Shown: positions 25,210 through 33,552, counted from the stretch's first letter. The stretch is 36,504 bases of DNA from Deltaproteobacteria bacterium (GCA_024279255.1 JAJRRT010000044.1:1-36504); one strand, 5' to 3'. The notes: a model not told the origin generated them from the letters alone. Numbers and translations: made by a program.

Positions 25210-25761
25210 GTGAATATCGGAGCTCAGTTGAAACGGCTCAGAATGCTGGATGCGTTGACACAGGAAGAACTTGCCAGTCGGACAAATCTGACCAAGGGGT
25301 ATATCTCCCAACTGGAGAATGACACCACCTGCCCGTCGATTGCGACTCTTAAGGATATCCTTGATGTGTTTGGCGTCAGCATGCAGGAGTTCTTCAGTGA
25401 GCCGGTTGAGACCGAGGTGGTGTTTGGCAGCAGCGCGCGAGTGCAATCGAGTGCAGATGGCGAAGCGATCAAGGTTGAGTTGCTGGTTCCGGGTGCACAG
25501 AATCGCGACCTGGACCCTGCTTTAGTGACCCTTGCGCCAGGGGCCGAGATGGCGCTGCAGGATGTCCATGAAGGTGAAGAGTTCGGTTATCTGCTGCTTG
25601 GTCGGGTGCAGGTTCAGCTCGACGATCGACAATATGTGGTCAGGAAGGATGAATGTTTCCTCTTTACTGCGGACCGACGGCACAGCGTACGTAATATTGG
25701 TAAGGGGCCGGCGAAAATTCTTTGGGTTGTTACACCGCCAACCTTTGATTACACAGGTTGA
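25210..25761 (+). CDS. XRE-family regulator with cupin sensor domain (PuuR-like)
   Basis: The 183-residue protein has an N-terminal helix-turn-helix (about 3-60: LTQEELASRTNLTKGYISQLEN) and a C-terminal cupin domain (about 110-178), with HEGEEFGYLLLGRVQVQLDD and CFLFTADRRHSVRNIG carrying the cupin motifs. This layout is shared with E. coli PuuR, a polyamine-responsive repressor. The start is GTG 25210 with GGGAG 6 bases upstream. It heads a cluster with carboxynorspermidine synthase, nspC and speA, so polyamine-dependent control of those genes is the natural inference; the ligand is not proven. Confidence 0.88.
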   Translation: MNIGAQLKRLRMLDALTQEELASRTNLTKGYISQLENDTTCPSIATLKDILDVFGVSMQEFFSEPVETEVVFGSSARVQSSADGEAIKVELLVPGAQNRDLDPALVTLAPGAEMALQDVHEGEEFGYLLLGRVQVQLDDRQYVVRKDECFLFTADRRHSVRNIGKGPAKILWVVTPPTFDYTG

Positions 25762-25818
25762 CGAGAGACAAGGTTTACTCCTGCTACCTCAAGGTGGCAT
25801 GACAGAAGGAGAGTTCTT

Positions 25819-27015
25819 ATGAGCAAGGTACTGATTATCGGGGCTGGTGGTGTGAGTCGGGTTGTGGTTCGTAAATGTGCCCAGCGTCCCGATATCTTCT
25901 CTTCTATTACGCTGGCCTCCCGGACTCTGTCCCGCTGTGAGGAGATTGCCGCCGAGATCAAAAATATCAAGGTTTCGACGACTCAGGTCGATGCCGACGA
26001 TGTGCCGCAATTAGTGGCCCTGCTCAAACAGGTACAGCCACAATTAGTCATCAACGTTGCGCTCCCCTATCAGGATCTGACCATCATGGATGCCTGCCTT
26101 GAGGTCGGCGTCGATTATCTCGATACCGCCAATTATGAGCCGCTCGACACCGCGCATTTTGAATATAGCTGGCAGTGGGCCTATCAGGAACGTTTCAAGG
26201 AGAAGGGGATCATGGCTCTCTTGGGGAGCGGTTTCGATCCGGGGATGACCAACGTTTATACCGCGCTGGCGGCGAAAAATTACCTCGATGAGATCGAGGA
26301 ACTCGATATTATCGATGCTAACGCCGGCAACCACGGACTCCCCTTTGCAACCAACTTTAATCCGGAGATCAATATTCGCGAGATCACCGCAGCTTGTCGA
26401 CACTGGGAGGACGGGCGTTTCGTCGAGACTCCAGCCTTGTCGACCAAGCGTAGTTTCGACTTTCCCGAAGGGATCGGGCCGATGAATATCTATCGCCTCT
26501 ATCACGAGGAGATGGAGTCGCTGGTCAAGCATTTTCCGAGTATCAGGAAGGCTCAGTTCTGGATGACCTTCTCCGATAACTACCTCAAGCACCTAGAGGT
26601 CTTGCAGAATGTTGGTATGACCCGCATCGATGAGGTCGAATTTGAGGGCCAGAAGATCGTGCCGATCCAGTTTCTGAAGACACTACTCCCTGACCCCGCA
26701 ACGCTTGGACCCTTGACTAAGGGGAAGACCTGCATCGGCGTCATCGCTCGCGGCAAGAAGGACGGTCAGCGCAAGCAGGTTTACATTTACAATATCTGCG
26801 ATCATGAGGCCTGCTATGCTGAAACCAATTCCCAGGCGATCAGTTACACCACCGGTGTGCCGGCGGTGACCGGGGCGATCATGATGCTGAATAAAGACTG
26901 GCATGCGCCGGGGGTCTGGAACATGGAACAGTTCGATCCCGAACCCTTCATGGCTGAGGTCGGACCGCTGGGGTTGCCATACGTAATAGTCGAAGGAGAA
27001 TGGCCCGCGCTTTAG
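25819..27015 (+). CDS. Carboxynorspermidine/carboxyspermidine synthase (saccharopine dehydrogenase-like)
   Basis: NADPH-dependent enzyme joining a diamine (putrescine or diaminopropane) to aspartate semialdehyde. The 398-residue protein starts with the Rossmann motif KVLIIGAGGVSRVVV. It has VINVALPYQDLTIMDACLEVGVDYLD-type (read here as VINVALPYQDL and GVDYLDTANYE), the LLGSGFDPGMTNVY block, and NAGNHGLPFATNF and ETNSQAISYTTGVPAV typical of the CANSDH family. AAGGAGAG lies just before the ATG. NspC, the next enzyme of the pathway, follows after a 160-base gap holding a repeat-like element. The regulator gene is 57 bases upstream, and the two are probably cotranscribed. Confidence 0.92.
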   Translation: MSKVLIIGAGGVSRVVVRKCAQRPDIFSSITLASRTLSRCEEIAAEIKNIKVSTTQVDADDVPQLVALLKQVQPQLVINVALPYQDLTIMDACLEVGVDYLDTANYEPLDTAHFEYSWQWAYQERFKEKGIMALLGSGFDPGMTNVYTALAAKNYLDEIEELDIIDANAGNHGLPFATNFNPEINIREITAACRHWEDGRFVETPALSTKRSFDFPEGIGPMNIYRLYHEEMESLVKHFPSIRKAQFWMTFSDNYLKHLEVLQNVGMTRIDEVEFEGQKIVPIQFLKTLLPDPATLGPLTKGKTCIGVIARGKKDGQRKQVYIYNICDHEACYAETNSQAISYTTGVPAVTGAIMMLNKDWHAPGVWNMEQFDPEPFMAEVGPLGLPYVIVEGEWPAL

Positions 27016-27022
27016 GGGTAGG

Positions 27023-27141
27023 AATCCGGCTTTTGCGCCAACTCGACGTTGCCGGCGTCAGTCGCTTGTACGACCTAGCTGAGGCAGGCCTCCGCGCTCT
27101 TCCTTGGCGCCTTGATTTGACGTAAAATCCGCATCCCGGAT
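27023..27141. repeat. Inverted-repeat-bounded intergenic element (MITE/REP-like candidate)
   Basis: About 120 bases between two genes of one pathway, bounded by imperfect inverted repeats. CGGCTTTTGCGCCAA (27027-27041) matches the reverse complement of 27117-27131 at 12 of 15 positions. ATCCGG (27024-27029) also recurs inverted as CCGGAT (27136-27141). Inside are GTCG/CGAC (27061-27064, 27071-27074) and the palindrome GGCGCC. It codes for nothing I can support. I have a loose recollection of similar dispersed sequence in related genomes, unconfirmed. Confidence 0.5.
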
Positions 27142-27175
27142 GCAATAGTGATTGATGGAGAAGGACAAACTTTAA

Positions 27176-28330
27176 TTGACCGGTATTGATATCGAAAAAA
27201 TTCTTGAGCTGGCTCCGTCTCCGGCTTACGTGGTTGATCTGGGCCGCTTGCGCCACAATCTTGCGATTCTTGAGGATGTGCAGCGGCGTAGCGGCGCGAA
27301 GATTCTGATGGCGCTTAAGGCCTTCTCCATGTGGCAGACTTTTCCGCTGATTCGTCAGAGTTTACAGGGGGTGTGTGCCTCATCCCCTTGGGAGGCGCGG
27401 CTTGGGCGTGAAGAATTTGGTGGCGAAATCCATTCCTTTTCTGCGGCCTTTAAAGAGAGCGATGTCGTTGAGTTGCTGAAGATTTCCGATCATTTGGTGT
27501 TTAACTCATTCAACCAGCTCGAACGTTTCCGGCCTCTGTGGGAGCAGGCAGCGGGTCGGGTGTCGATCGGACTGCGGGTTAACCCCGAACATTCAGAAGG
27601 GGCGACCGAGATCTACGATCCCTGTGCTCAGAATTCCCGTTTGGGCATACCGCTGCGTGAATTTGATGGGAAGTCTCTGGTCGGGGTTGAGGGGTTGCAT
27701 TTTCATACCCTGTGCGAGCATCTGTTCGAACCCCTGGCTCGCACGGTTGACGTTTTCGAGGAGAAGTTTGGAGCATTCCTGCCGGGACTGAAGTGGATCA
27801 ATTTCGGTGGGGGCCATCACATCACCAGCGAAGGCTACGATATCGATGGGCTTGTCGCATTGATTAAGTATTTTCGCAAAAAGTATGGGGTCGAGGTCTA
27901 TCTTGAGCCGGGCGAAGCGGTAGTGATCGGGACAGGTCTGCTGGTCGCTGAAGTGCTTGACATGATCGATAACCAGCTGCCGACGGCTATCCTCGATGTC
28001 TCAGCGACCTGCCACATGCCGGATGTGTTGGAGATGCCTTATCGACCTGAGGTTCAGGACGGTTCAGATCATGGTGTGCAGACCTACAGCTACCGTCTTG
28101 GTGGTCCATCCTGTCTGGCCGGTGATATTATCGGTGACTGGTCATTTGCCAAGCCACTGCAGGCTGGCGACCGGCTTGCTTTTCTTGACATGTCACACTA
28201 TACCATGGTGAAAACCAGCACATTTAATGGTATTCAACACCCACATCTCTGTACCTATGAACCGGAGACTGGCGAGCTGAAGGTGGTTCGCAGCTTTAGC
28301 TATGCGGATTTTCGCAGCAAATTATCATAA
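27176..28330 (+). CDS. nspC: Carboxynorspermidine decarboxylase
   Basis: PLP-dependent (alanine-racemase fold) decarboxylase making norspermidine or spermidine from the carboxy-precursors. The 384 residues include the PLP lysine K48 in LMALKAFSMW, FGGEIHSFSA, HLVFNSFNQLERF, GLRVNPEHS, NSRLGIP, LHFHTLCE, INFGGGHHIT, YLEPGEAVV and CLAGDIIGDW. I accept TTG 27176 as the start because AAGGA lies 10 bases upstream and the first ATG is far inside the PLP-binding region. speA follows after 48 bases. With the synthase before it this completes the aspartate-semialdehyde route, which needs no decarboxylated SAM. Confidence 0.94.
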   Translation: MTGIDIEKILELAPSPAYVVDLGRLRHNLAILEDVQRRSGAKILMALKAFSMWQTFPLIRQSLQGVCASSPWEARLGREEFGGEIHSFSAAFKESDVVELLKISDHLVFNSFNQLERFRPLWEQAAGRVSIGLRVNPEHSEGATEIYDPCAQNSRLGIPLREFDGKSLVGVEGLHFHTLCEHLFEPLARTVDVFEEKFGAFLPGLKWINFGGGHHITSEGYDIDGLVALIKYFRKKYGVEVYLEPGEAVVIGTGLLVAEVLDMIDNQLPTAILDVSATCHMPDVLEMPYRPEVQDGSDHGVQTYSYRLGGPSCLAGDIIGDWSFAKPLQAGDRLAFLDMSHYTMVKTSTFNGIQHPHLCTYEPETGELKVVRSFSYADFRSKLS

Positions 28331-28378
28331 ATATTGCCCTGGGAATGGGCTTAACAAAGATAGCAAGGCAGGGACATT

Positions 28379-30286
28379 ATGGAACGATGGTCAATCAAGG
28401 ATTCTGCCAGGATCTATAATCTGGACAACTGGGGCGATGGTTTCTTCTCGATCAACAAGAAGGGGCACGTCTGTGTGCACCCCTCTCCGAACTCGAAGAA
28501 TTCTATCGACCTGCGCAGCCTCGTTGATGACCTGATCAAACGCAAAATCAAACCGCCGATTCTGTTGCGTTTTATGAATGTGTTGCAAGGACGTATCTCC
28601 GCGATCAGTCGGGCTTTCAATAATGCGATTGAGGCCAACGATTATCCGGCGGGTTATCAGACTTTCTACCCGCTGAAGGTCAATCAGCAGCGCCAGGTCG
28701 TCGAGGCGATTACCAACTTTGGCAAGAAGCACAATATTGGCCTCGAGGTCGGTTCAAAGCCGGAGTTGGTGGCCGCGATCTCCTTTGCCACAGGCAAAAA
28801 CCTGTCGATTATCTGTAATGGTTATAAGGATAATGATTTTATTGAAACTGTCCTTTATGCCAATCGGATCGGCTACGACATCACGCTTGTGGTCGAGAAG
28901 CTCTTCGAGCTGGAGAAGATCATCGCGCTCTCAAAGCAGCTTGGAATTACACCCAAATTGGGGATTCGGGTCAAGCTCTCGGCGCGCGGGACAGGGAAGT
29001 GGGCGACCTCCGGTGGCAGTGAGGCCAAGTTCGGCCTGAAAATTTCGGAACTGCTCGCGGCGATCGAACTGCTGCGTGAGAATGAACTGCTCGACCGGGT
29101 GAAACTGCTCCATTTCCATATCGGCAGTCAGATTACCAAAATCGACAAGATCAAGACCGCCCTCAGTGAAGGGAGTCGAATCTATGCCGAAATGGTCAAG
29201 ATGGGGGTGGGCCTCGAGTATCTTGATATAGGTGGTGGCCTGGGGGTCGATTATGATGGCTCCAAGTCGAGCTACTTCTCGAGTGTCAACTATTCGGTTG
29301 ACGAATACGCCAGTGATGTCATCTATCAGATCAAGAACGTCTGCGATGAGGCCGGGGTACCCTGTCCGAACGTTATCTCGGAATCGGGTCGCGCGGTCGT
29401 TGCTCATTATTCGGTGCTCGTGACCAATATTCTTAACACCAATACCCAGAATGCGCTTCCCGATTATGACGAGGTCCTCGAACAGGCAGACGATCTCTCG
29501 CCAACCGTCGAAAAGCTTCGCGACATCTACCAGAGTCTTGATCGCCACTCGCTGCGTGAAGATTATCACGATACCCTGCAGCTGATTCAGGAGGCGGTGA
29601 GTCTCTTTTCTCTCGGTTACCTGACCCTGCCTGACCGTGCTCTTGCCGAGTGGTTGTGTAACAAGATTTTTATCAAAATCAATACGATCGTCGAGCGGCT
29701 GAAACCGATTCCTGAAGAATTGAAAACCTTTCAGTTGTCACTGCGTCAGACCTATTTTGCAAACTTTTCACTCTTTCAGTCGGTTCCCGATTCCTGGGCG
29801 ATCGATCAACTTTTCCCGATCGTGCCGATTCAGCGTCTGAACCAGAAACCGAACGTGATGGCGACCATTGCCGATATTACCTGCGATTCGGATGGTGCGG
29901 TCAGCAGCTTTGTCGGAGAACAGGGGCGGACTGAATTTCTGCCTCTGCACAAGGTCCAGAATGATGAGGATTACTATATCGGATTTTTTATGATTGGTGC
30001 CTATCAGGAGATTCTCGGCGATATGCACAACCTGTTTGGTGACACCAACGCGGTGCATGTCACGTTCAACAAGAAGACCAACTACAAGATCGACACCGTG
30101 ATCAATGGTGATGCGACCTGGGAAAGCTTGAAGTATGTGCAGTACAAGGGCCCGGAAATTTTGAAGCAGGTGCGTGATGCCTTGGAGAAGAATGTTGCTT
30201 CACGCAAGGTCTCTTTTGAAGAAACCAGCCATTTTATCGAACTACTCGACAAGATGTTGATTTCCTACACCTATCTGGCAGAGTAG
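28379..30286 (+). CDS. speA: Biosynthetic arginine decarboxylase
   Basis: PLP enzyme converting arginine to agmatine. The 635-residue length is normal for SpeA. Features: the N-terminal WSIKDSARIYNLDNWGDGFFSIN, PLP lysine K100 in FYPLKVNQQ, LEVGSKPEL, GIRVKLSARGTGKW, LHFHIGSQI, LDIGGGLGVDYDGS, ISESGRAVVAHYS, and the C-terminal VTCDSDG-like ITCDSDG plus GAYQEILGDMHNLFGD. The ATG follows a purine-rich AAGGCAGGGAC. It ends the polyamine cluster and has its own terminator. The step from agmatine to putrescine (agmatinase or AguA/AguB) is not encoded in this window; the arginase at 5330 looks like a true arginase. Confidence 0.95.
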   Translation: MERWSIKDSARIYNLDNWGDGFFSINKKGHVCVHPSPNSKNSIDLRSLVDDLIKRKIKPPILLRFMNVLQGRISAISRAFNNAIEANDYPAGYQTFYPLKVNQQRQVVEAITNFGKKHNIGLEVGSKPELVAAISFATGKNLSIICNGYKDNDFIETVLYANRIGYDITLVVEKLFELEKIIALSKQLGITPKLGIRVKLSARGTGKWATSGGSEAKFGLKISELLAAIELLRENELLDRVKLLHFHIGSQITKIDKIKTALSEGSRIYAEMVKMGVGLEYLDIGGGLGVDYDGSKSSYFSSVNYSVDEYASDVIYQIKNVCDEAGVPCPNVISESGRAVVAHYSVLVTNILNTNTQNALPDYDEVLEQADDLSPTVEKLRDIYQSLDRHSLREDYHDTLQLIQEAVSLFSLGYLTLPDRALAEWLCNKIFIKINTIVERLKPIPEELKTFQLSLRQTYFANFSLFQSVPDSWAIDQLFPIVPIQRLNQKPNVMATIADITCDSDGAVSSFVGEQGRTEFLPLHKVQNDEDYYIGFFMIGAYQEILGDMHNLFGDTNAVHVTFNKKTNYKIDTVINGDATWESLKYVQYKGPEILKQVRDALEKNVASRKVSFEETSHFIELLDKMLISYTYLAE

Positions 30287-30316
30287 AGGCTGCAGTCATT
30301 TCGGCTTCACCGGCAT

Positions 30317-30353
30317 AAAAAAAGGGGTCACTTTCAGAAGTGCCCCTTTTTTT
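30317..30353. terminator. Bidirectional Rho-independent terminator, speA / thiC
   Basis: GGGG (30324-30327) and CACTT (30329-30333) pair with AAGTG (30338-30342) and CCCC (30343-30346), with one bulged T. Flanking A7 and T7 runs serve both convergent genes. Confidence 0.9.
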
Positions 30354-30373
30354 ATTGAATTCGCCGCGAAAAA

Positions 30374-31675
30374 TCAGGCGCTCTGGTTGACCGTTTTGCG
30401 CTCGTTCATCACCTTGTAAGCACAGAGCGAACCGCACATGGTGCAGGCACCATGTTCTTCGTCGACACCCGACTCGGCACGTAAACGACGTGCTTTTTCA
30501 GGGTCGATCGCCAGTTCAAACTGTTTTTTCCAGTCGAGCTCCTTACGCGCCTTGGCCATGGCGTTGTCCTGCTCAATGGCGCCGGGGATGCCCTTAACGA
30601 TATCGGCCGCGTGAGCAGCGATCCGCGTCGCCATGACACCTTCATGGACATCTTCAACCGTTGGCAGACGAATGTGCTCACTTGGAGTGACGTAGCAGAG
30701 GAAGTCTGCACCGGCCGCTCCAGCAACAGTACCGCCAATCGCTGCAGTGATGTGGTCATAACCGGGTGCGATGTCGGTTACCAGCGGGCCCAGAACGTAG
30801 AAGGGGGCTCCATGGCAGAGCCGTTTCTGTAGTTTAATGTTGGCTTCAATCTGATTGAGAGGAACATGGCCCGGGCCTTCGATCATGACCTGGATACCTG
30901 CTGCCTGAGCACGCTGGGTCAGTTCGCCCAACACGATCAATTCGTGAATCTGGGCACGGTCGGTGGCATCGGCCAGACAGCCGGGACGGAAACCGTCACC
31001 CAGAGAGAGGACCGCATCGTAGGGTCGGACCAGTTCGAGTAGACGGTCAAAAAATTCATAGAGCGGGTTCTCGGCGTTGTTGTGCAGCATCCATTCAACC
31101 GTGAAGGAGCCGCCGCGCGAGACCACTTCCATGATCCGGCCTTCGTTCTCCATCCGTGCCACGGTGTCACGGATGACACCGCAATGAACGGTGATGAAGT
31201 CGACACCGTCGTCGAGGTGTTTCTTGACTCCGGCAAAGATATCCTCAACGCTCATGTCGACAATCGGTTTGCCCTGCTTCAAAACCGCATCACAGGCTGC
31301 CTGATACAGCGGGACACTGCCGATACAGAGCTCGGTTTCGGCGATTACGGCGGCGCGGATTTCATCGATCGGCCCGCCGGTCGAAAGGTCCATCAAGGCG
31401 TGGGCCCCGGCTGCTTGCGCGACCTTGGCCTTCTCAAGTTCCTTGTCGATACTGGTGTCGTCCTGGCTGGTGCCGATATTGGCGTTAACTTTGGTCTTCA
31501 AGCCTTCGCCGACCGCAAGGGGGTTGCCGTTTTTGCGCATGTTGTTGAGGCAGATAACGGCCGTTCCCGCGGCAATTTTCTGGCGTAGGATTTCTGCGTC
31601 GATTCCTTCAGTTTGCGCTGCGATGCGCATCTGATCACTGATTTGCCCGTTGCGGGCCATTTCCAGTTGAGTCAT
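30374..31675 (-). CDS. thiC: Phosphomethylpyrimidine synthase ThiC (short form)
   Basis: Radical-SAM enzyme turning aminoimidazole ribotide into the thiamine pyrimidine. At 433 residues it is the short form lacking the N-terminal domain of E. coli ThiC (631). Family blocks include KVNANIGTS, ALMDLSTGG, VPLYQA, FITVHCGV, RGGSFTVEWML, GDGFRPGC, IEGPGHVPL, PFYVLGPLVTDIAPGYDHI and SYVTPSEH-type (here CYVTPSEHIRLP). The iron-sulfur cysteines near the C-terminus are C411, C414 and C418, that is Cx2Cx3C, one residue shorter than the Cx2Cx4C of the long form. GAGGAG precedes the ATG and directly follows a terminator T-run. thiE-thiD lies 146 bases upstream. Confidence 0.95.
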   Translation of the reverse strand: MTQLEMARNGQISDQMRIAAQTEGIDAEILRQKIAAGTAVICLNNMRKNGNPLAVGEGLKTKVNANIGTSQDDTSIDKELEKAKVAQAAGAHALMDLSTGGPIDEIRAAVIAETELCIGSVPLYQAACDAVLKQGKPIVDMSVEDIFAGVKKHLDDGVDFITVHCGVIRDTVARMENEGRIMEVVSRGGSFTVEWMLHNNAENPLYEFFDRLLELVRPYDAVLSLGDGFRPGCLADATDRAQIHELIVLGELTQRAQAAGIQVMIEGPGHVPLNQIEANIKLQKRLCHGAPFYVLGPLVTDIAPGYDHITAAIGGTVAGAAGADFLCYVTPSEHIRLPTVEDVHEGVMATRIAAHAADIVKGIPGAIEQDNAMAKARKELDWKKQFELAIDPEKARRLRAESGVDEEHGACTMCGSLCAYKVMNERKTVNQSA

Positions 31676-31685
31676 GGTCTCCTCG

Positions 31686-31723
31686 AAAAAAAGAGCAGCC
31701 CCGTGAGTTCTCGGGGTGCTGCT
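31686..31723 (-). terminator. Terminator/attenuator hairpin abutting the thiC ribosome site
   Basis: Read on the minus strand, AGCAGC and CCCG (31723-31712, with a 2-base bulge) pair with CGGG and GCTGCT (31703-31694) around an 8-base loop. C then T7 (31692-31686) follows, and CGAGGAGACC and the thiC ATG come next. It either ends the thiE-thiD transcript or attenuates thiC. The 96 bases before it show no THI-box. Confidence 0.8.
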
Positions 31724-31821
31724 GCAATGTCATGGTTTTAGATTTCTACCAAGGGTTGAGTTAAGGGATTTGCCCCGTGTCTACAATCTTGATACAGCAT
31801 AAGGGGCTGAGGTCTTTCAGG

Positions 31822-33249
31822 TCAACTCTGTTGGTCGTGAAAGTAGCGAAAGGCCGCTTCGACATGATTCACCGGTCCATGGCCCTTGCCGCAATCGACC
31901 GCGTGAAGGATCGAAAGATCGATGAACTTTTTAGCATTTTCGACCGCCTTGAGCAGCGGCATGCCTTGGGCCAGGAAGGTCGCGATGGCGGCGGAAAAGG
32001 TGCAGCCGGTGCCATGGGTATTGCGGGTCGGAATGCGTGGTGAGCGAAACTCATACTTGTCGTCGCCGATCAAAAGCAGGTCGACGGCATCGCCGTCCTT
32101 AAGGTGGCCGCCTTTCATCAAGACATTGCGCACCCCAAGTCCCTGAAGGGTATAGGCCGCTTCCTCCATCTCTTCCAGATTCCTGACCGGTGAGCCGGTG
32201 ATTTTTTCCGCCTCGGGAAGATTGGGTGTGAGCAGGTAGGTTTGAGGCAGTAATTGAGAGAGCAGACTGTCCATAGCTTCCTCTTCAAGCAGCGGAGCTC
32301 CGCCCTTGGCCACCATGACCGGGTCGACAACGGCCAGTAATTTCCGGTCGCGTATCGTTCGGGCAACGCGCGAGACGGTTCCTCCCCAACTCAGCATGCC
32401 GGTCTTGACCGTGTCGGTTCCGATATCATCCAGGATGGTATTAAACTGTTCGGCAACAAAGTCGGAATCGATGGGGAAGACCCCTTTGACGCCCTGGGTG
32501 TTCTGGGCGGTAAGCGCAGTGATGACGCTGCTCCCGTAGCTGCCGAGTAGGCTGATGGTCTTGAGGTCGGCCTGGATTCCTGCTCCGCCACCGCTGTCGG
32601 AGCCCGCAACGGTTAGTACCCGACCGCGTGGTCGTCCGAGTTTGCGATTGAAGAGGTTGGATATTTCACGCGCCGCAATCCCGGGAGAGCTGTCTTGCAT
32701 GACCGTGGAGATGACGGCCACGGCATCGGCGCCGGCCTCAATCGCCTGGTCGGCGCCAGCGAGATCAATCCCGCCGATGGCTACCAGTGGAACCCGAATC
32801 GCAAGCCGGACCTTGCGCAGGGTGTCGAGGCCGATAACTTCAGGCGCTTCCTTGCTCTCTGTCGGGAAGATGCTGCCGGTAGCGATGTAGTCGGCACCGT
32901 GTGCCTCGGCCTTCAAGGCCTGGTCGACATTGTGAGTCGAGATGCCGATGATTTTATCGCGACCCAGAATTTGGCGCGCCTGGGATATGCTGATGTCGTC
33001 CTGGCCAAGATGAACGCCGTCGGCATCGATCTCTTTGGCCAGTTCGGCAAAATCGTTGATAATCAGCTTGGCCCCGGCGGCCTGGCATAACTTCAGCAGG
33101 GCTCGGGCCGTATTTGCGCGTTCGTCCGCAGCGACATTTTTTGCACGATATTGAACCGTTTGAGCGCCCCCGATCAGTGCATTTTCGACCCGTGAAAGCA
33201 GCTTGCCGTCGCTATTGTCATCAGTGATCAGGTAGAGTCCGGAAAGCAT
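31822..33249 (-). CDS. ThiE-ThiD fusion: thiamine phosphate synthase / HMP(-P) kinase
   Basis: A 475-residue bifunctional enzyme. Residues 1-205 are ThiE: GLYLITDD, GAQTVQYRAKN, LIINDFAELAKEIDADGVHLGQDD, GISTHN, DYIATGSIFPT and VAIGGID. From about 212 it is ThiD: VLTVAGSDSGGGAGIQADLKT, SSVITALTAQNTQGV, VKTGMLS, VVDPVMVAKGG, LTPNLPEAE, VLMKGGH and THGTGCTFSAAIA with the kinase Asp/anion-hole segment. Together they phosphorylate the pyrimidine and join it to the thiazole. AGGAG lies 7 bases before the ATG. It is preceded by the CooT-like gene (82-base gap) and followed by thiC, all minus strand. The thiazole genes are not in the window. Confidence 0.95.
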   Translation of the reverse strand: MLSGLYLITDDNSDGKLLSRVENALIGGAQTVQYRAKNVAADERANTARALLKLCQAAGAKLIINDFAELAKEIDADGVHLGQDDISISQARQILGRDKIIGISTHNVDQALKAEAHGADYIATGSIFPTESKEAPEVIGLDTLRKVRLAIRVPLVAIGGIDLAGADQAIEAGADAVAVISTVMQDSSPGIAAREISNLFNRKLGRPRGRVLTVAGSDSGGGAGIQADLKTISLLGSYGSSVITALTAQNTQGVKGVFPIDSDFVAEQFNTILDDIGTDTVKTGMLSWGGTVSRVARTIRDRKLLAVVDPVMVAKGGAPLLEEEAMDSLLSQLLPQTYLLTPNLPEAEKITGSPVRNLEEMEEAAYTLQGLGVRNVLMKGGHLKDGDAVDLLLIGDDKYEFRSPRIPTRNTHGTGCTFSAAIATFLAQGMPLLKAVENAKKFIDLSILHAVDCGKGHGPVNHVEAAFRYFHDQQS

Positions 33250-33331
33250 CAGGGTGCTCCTGTCAGGTCTTTTGAGCTTCTAAACGGTAGAAGGGTCGAA
33301 TTGTTTATGCGGACATGTGACTCACGTCTGT

Positions 33332-33517
33332 TCAGGCGAGAACAATGCGCTGATTCAACAGGTCGATTTCGCAAATCTTTCCGGCGATTATTTCGATTTT
33401 GCCGAAGTTGTCGATCAGTTTCAACCCGTCTTGTTCAATCAGTAGGGATGCAACGTTTTCGAGGCTGGTCTCTTTATCATCCGAAACCAGTTTGAATGGG
33501 CCATAATCAAGACACAT
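33332..33517 (-). CDS. CooT-like small metal-binding protein
   Basis: The 61-residue protein begins Met-Cys and has the CooT-family pattern: short beta strands, ENVASLLIEQDGLKLIDNFG, IIAGKICEIDLLNQRIVL. In CooT, described with the carbon monoxide dehydrogenase maturation genes of Rhodospirillum, Cys2 helps bind nickel as a dimer; Cys2 is present here. The ribosome site GGGGAGGT is 6 bases from the ATG, which makes expression certain enough despite the size. No CO dehydrogenase gene is nearby; the gene sits in front of thiE-thiD on the same strand. A nickel role is a family inference. Confidence 0.75.
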   Translation of the reverse strand: MCLDYGPFKLVSDDKETSLENVASLLIEQDGLKLIDNFGKIEIIAGKICEIDLLNQRIVLA

Positions 33518-33552
33518 GGATGAACCTCCCCAAAAGGTAAAATGCTGGCAAA

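Noticed and set aside
26044..26592. 182-codon antisense frame
   Set aside because: Opposite the carboxynorspermidine synthase core, no support.
28931..29569. 212-codon antisense frame
   Set aside because: Opposite the conserved core of speA, with no domain and no ribosome site.
31676..31821. TPP riboswitch before thiC
   Set aside because: Expected from knowledge of thiC, but I cannot find the conserved core in the leader. Only the terminator hairpin is reported.
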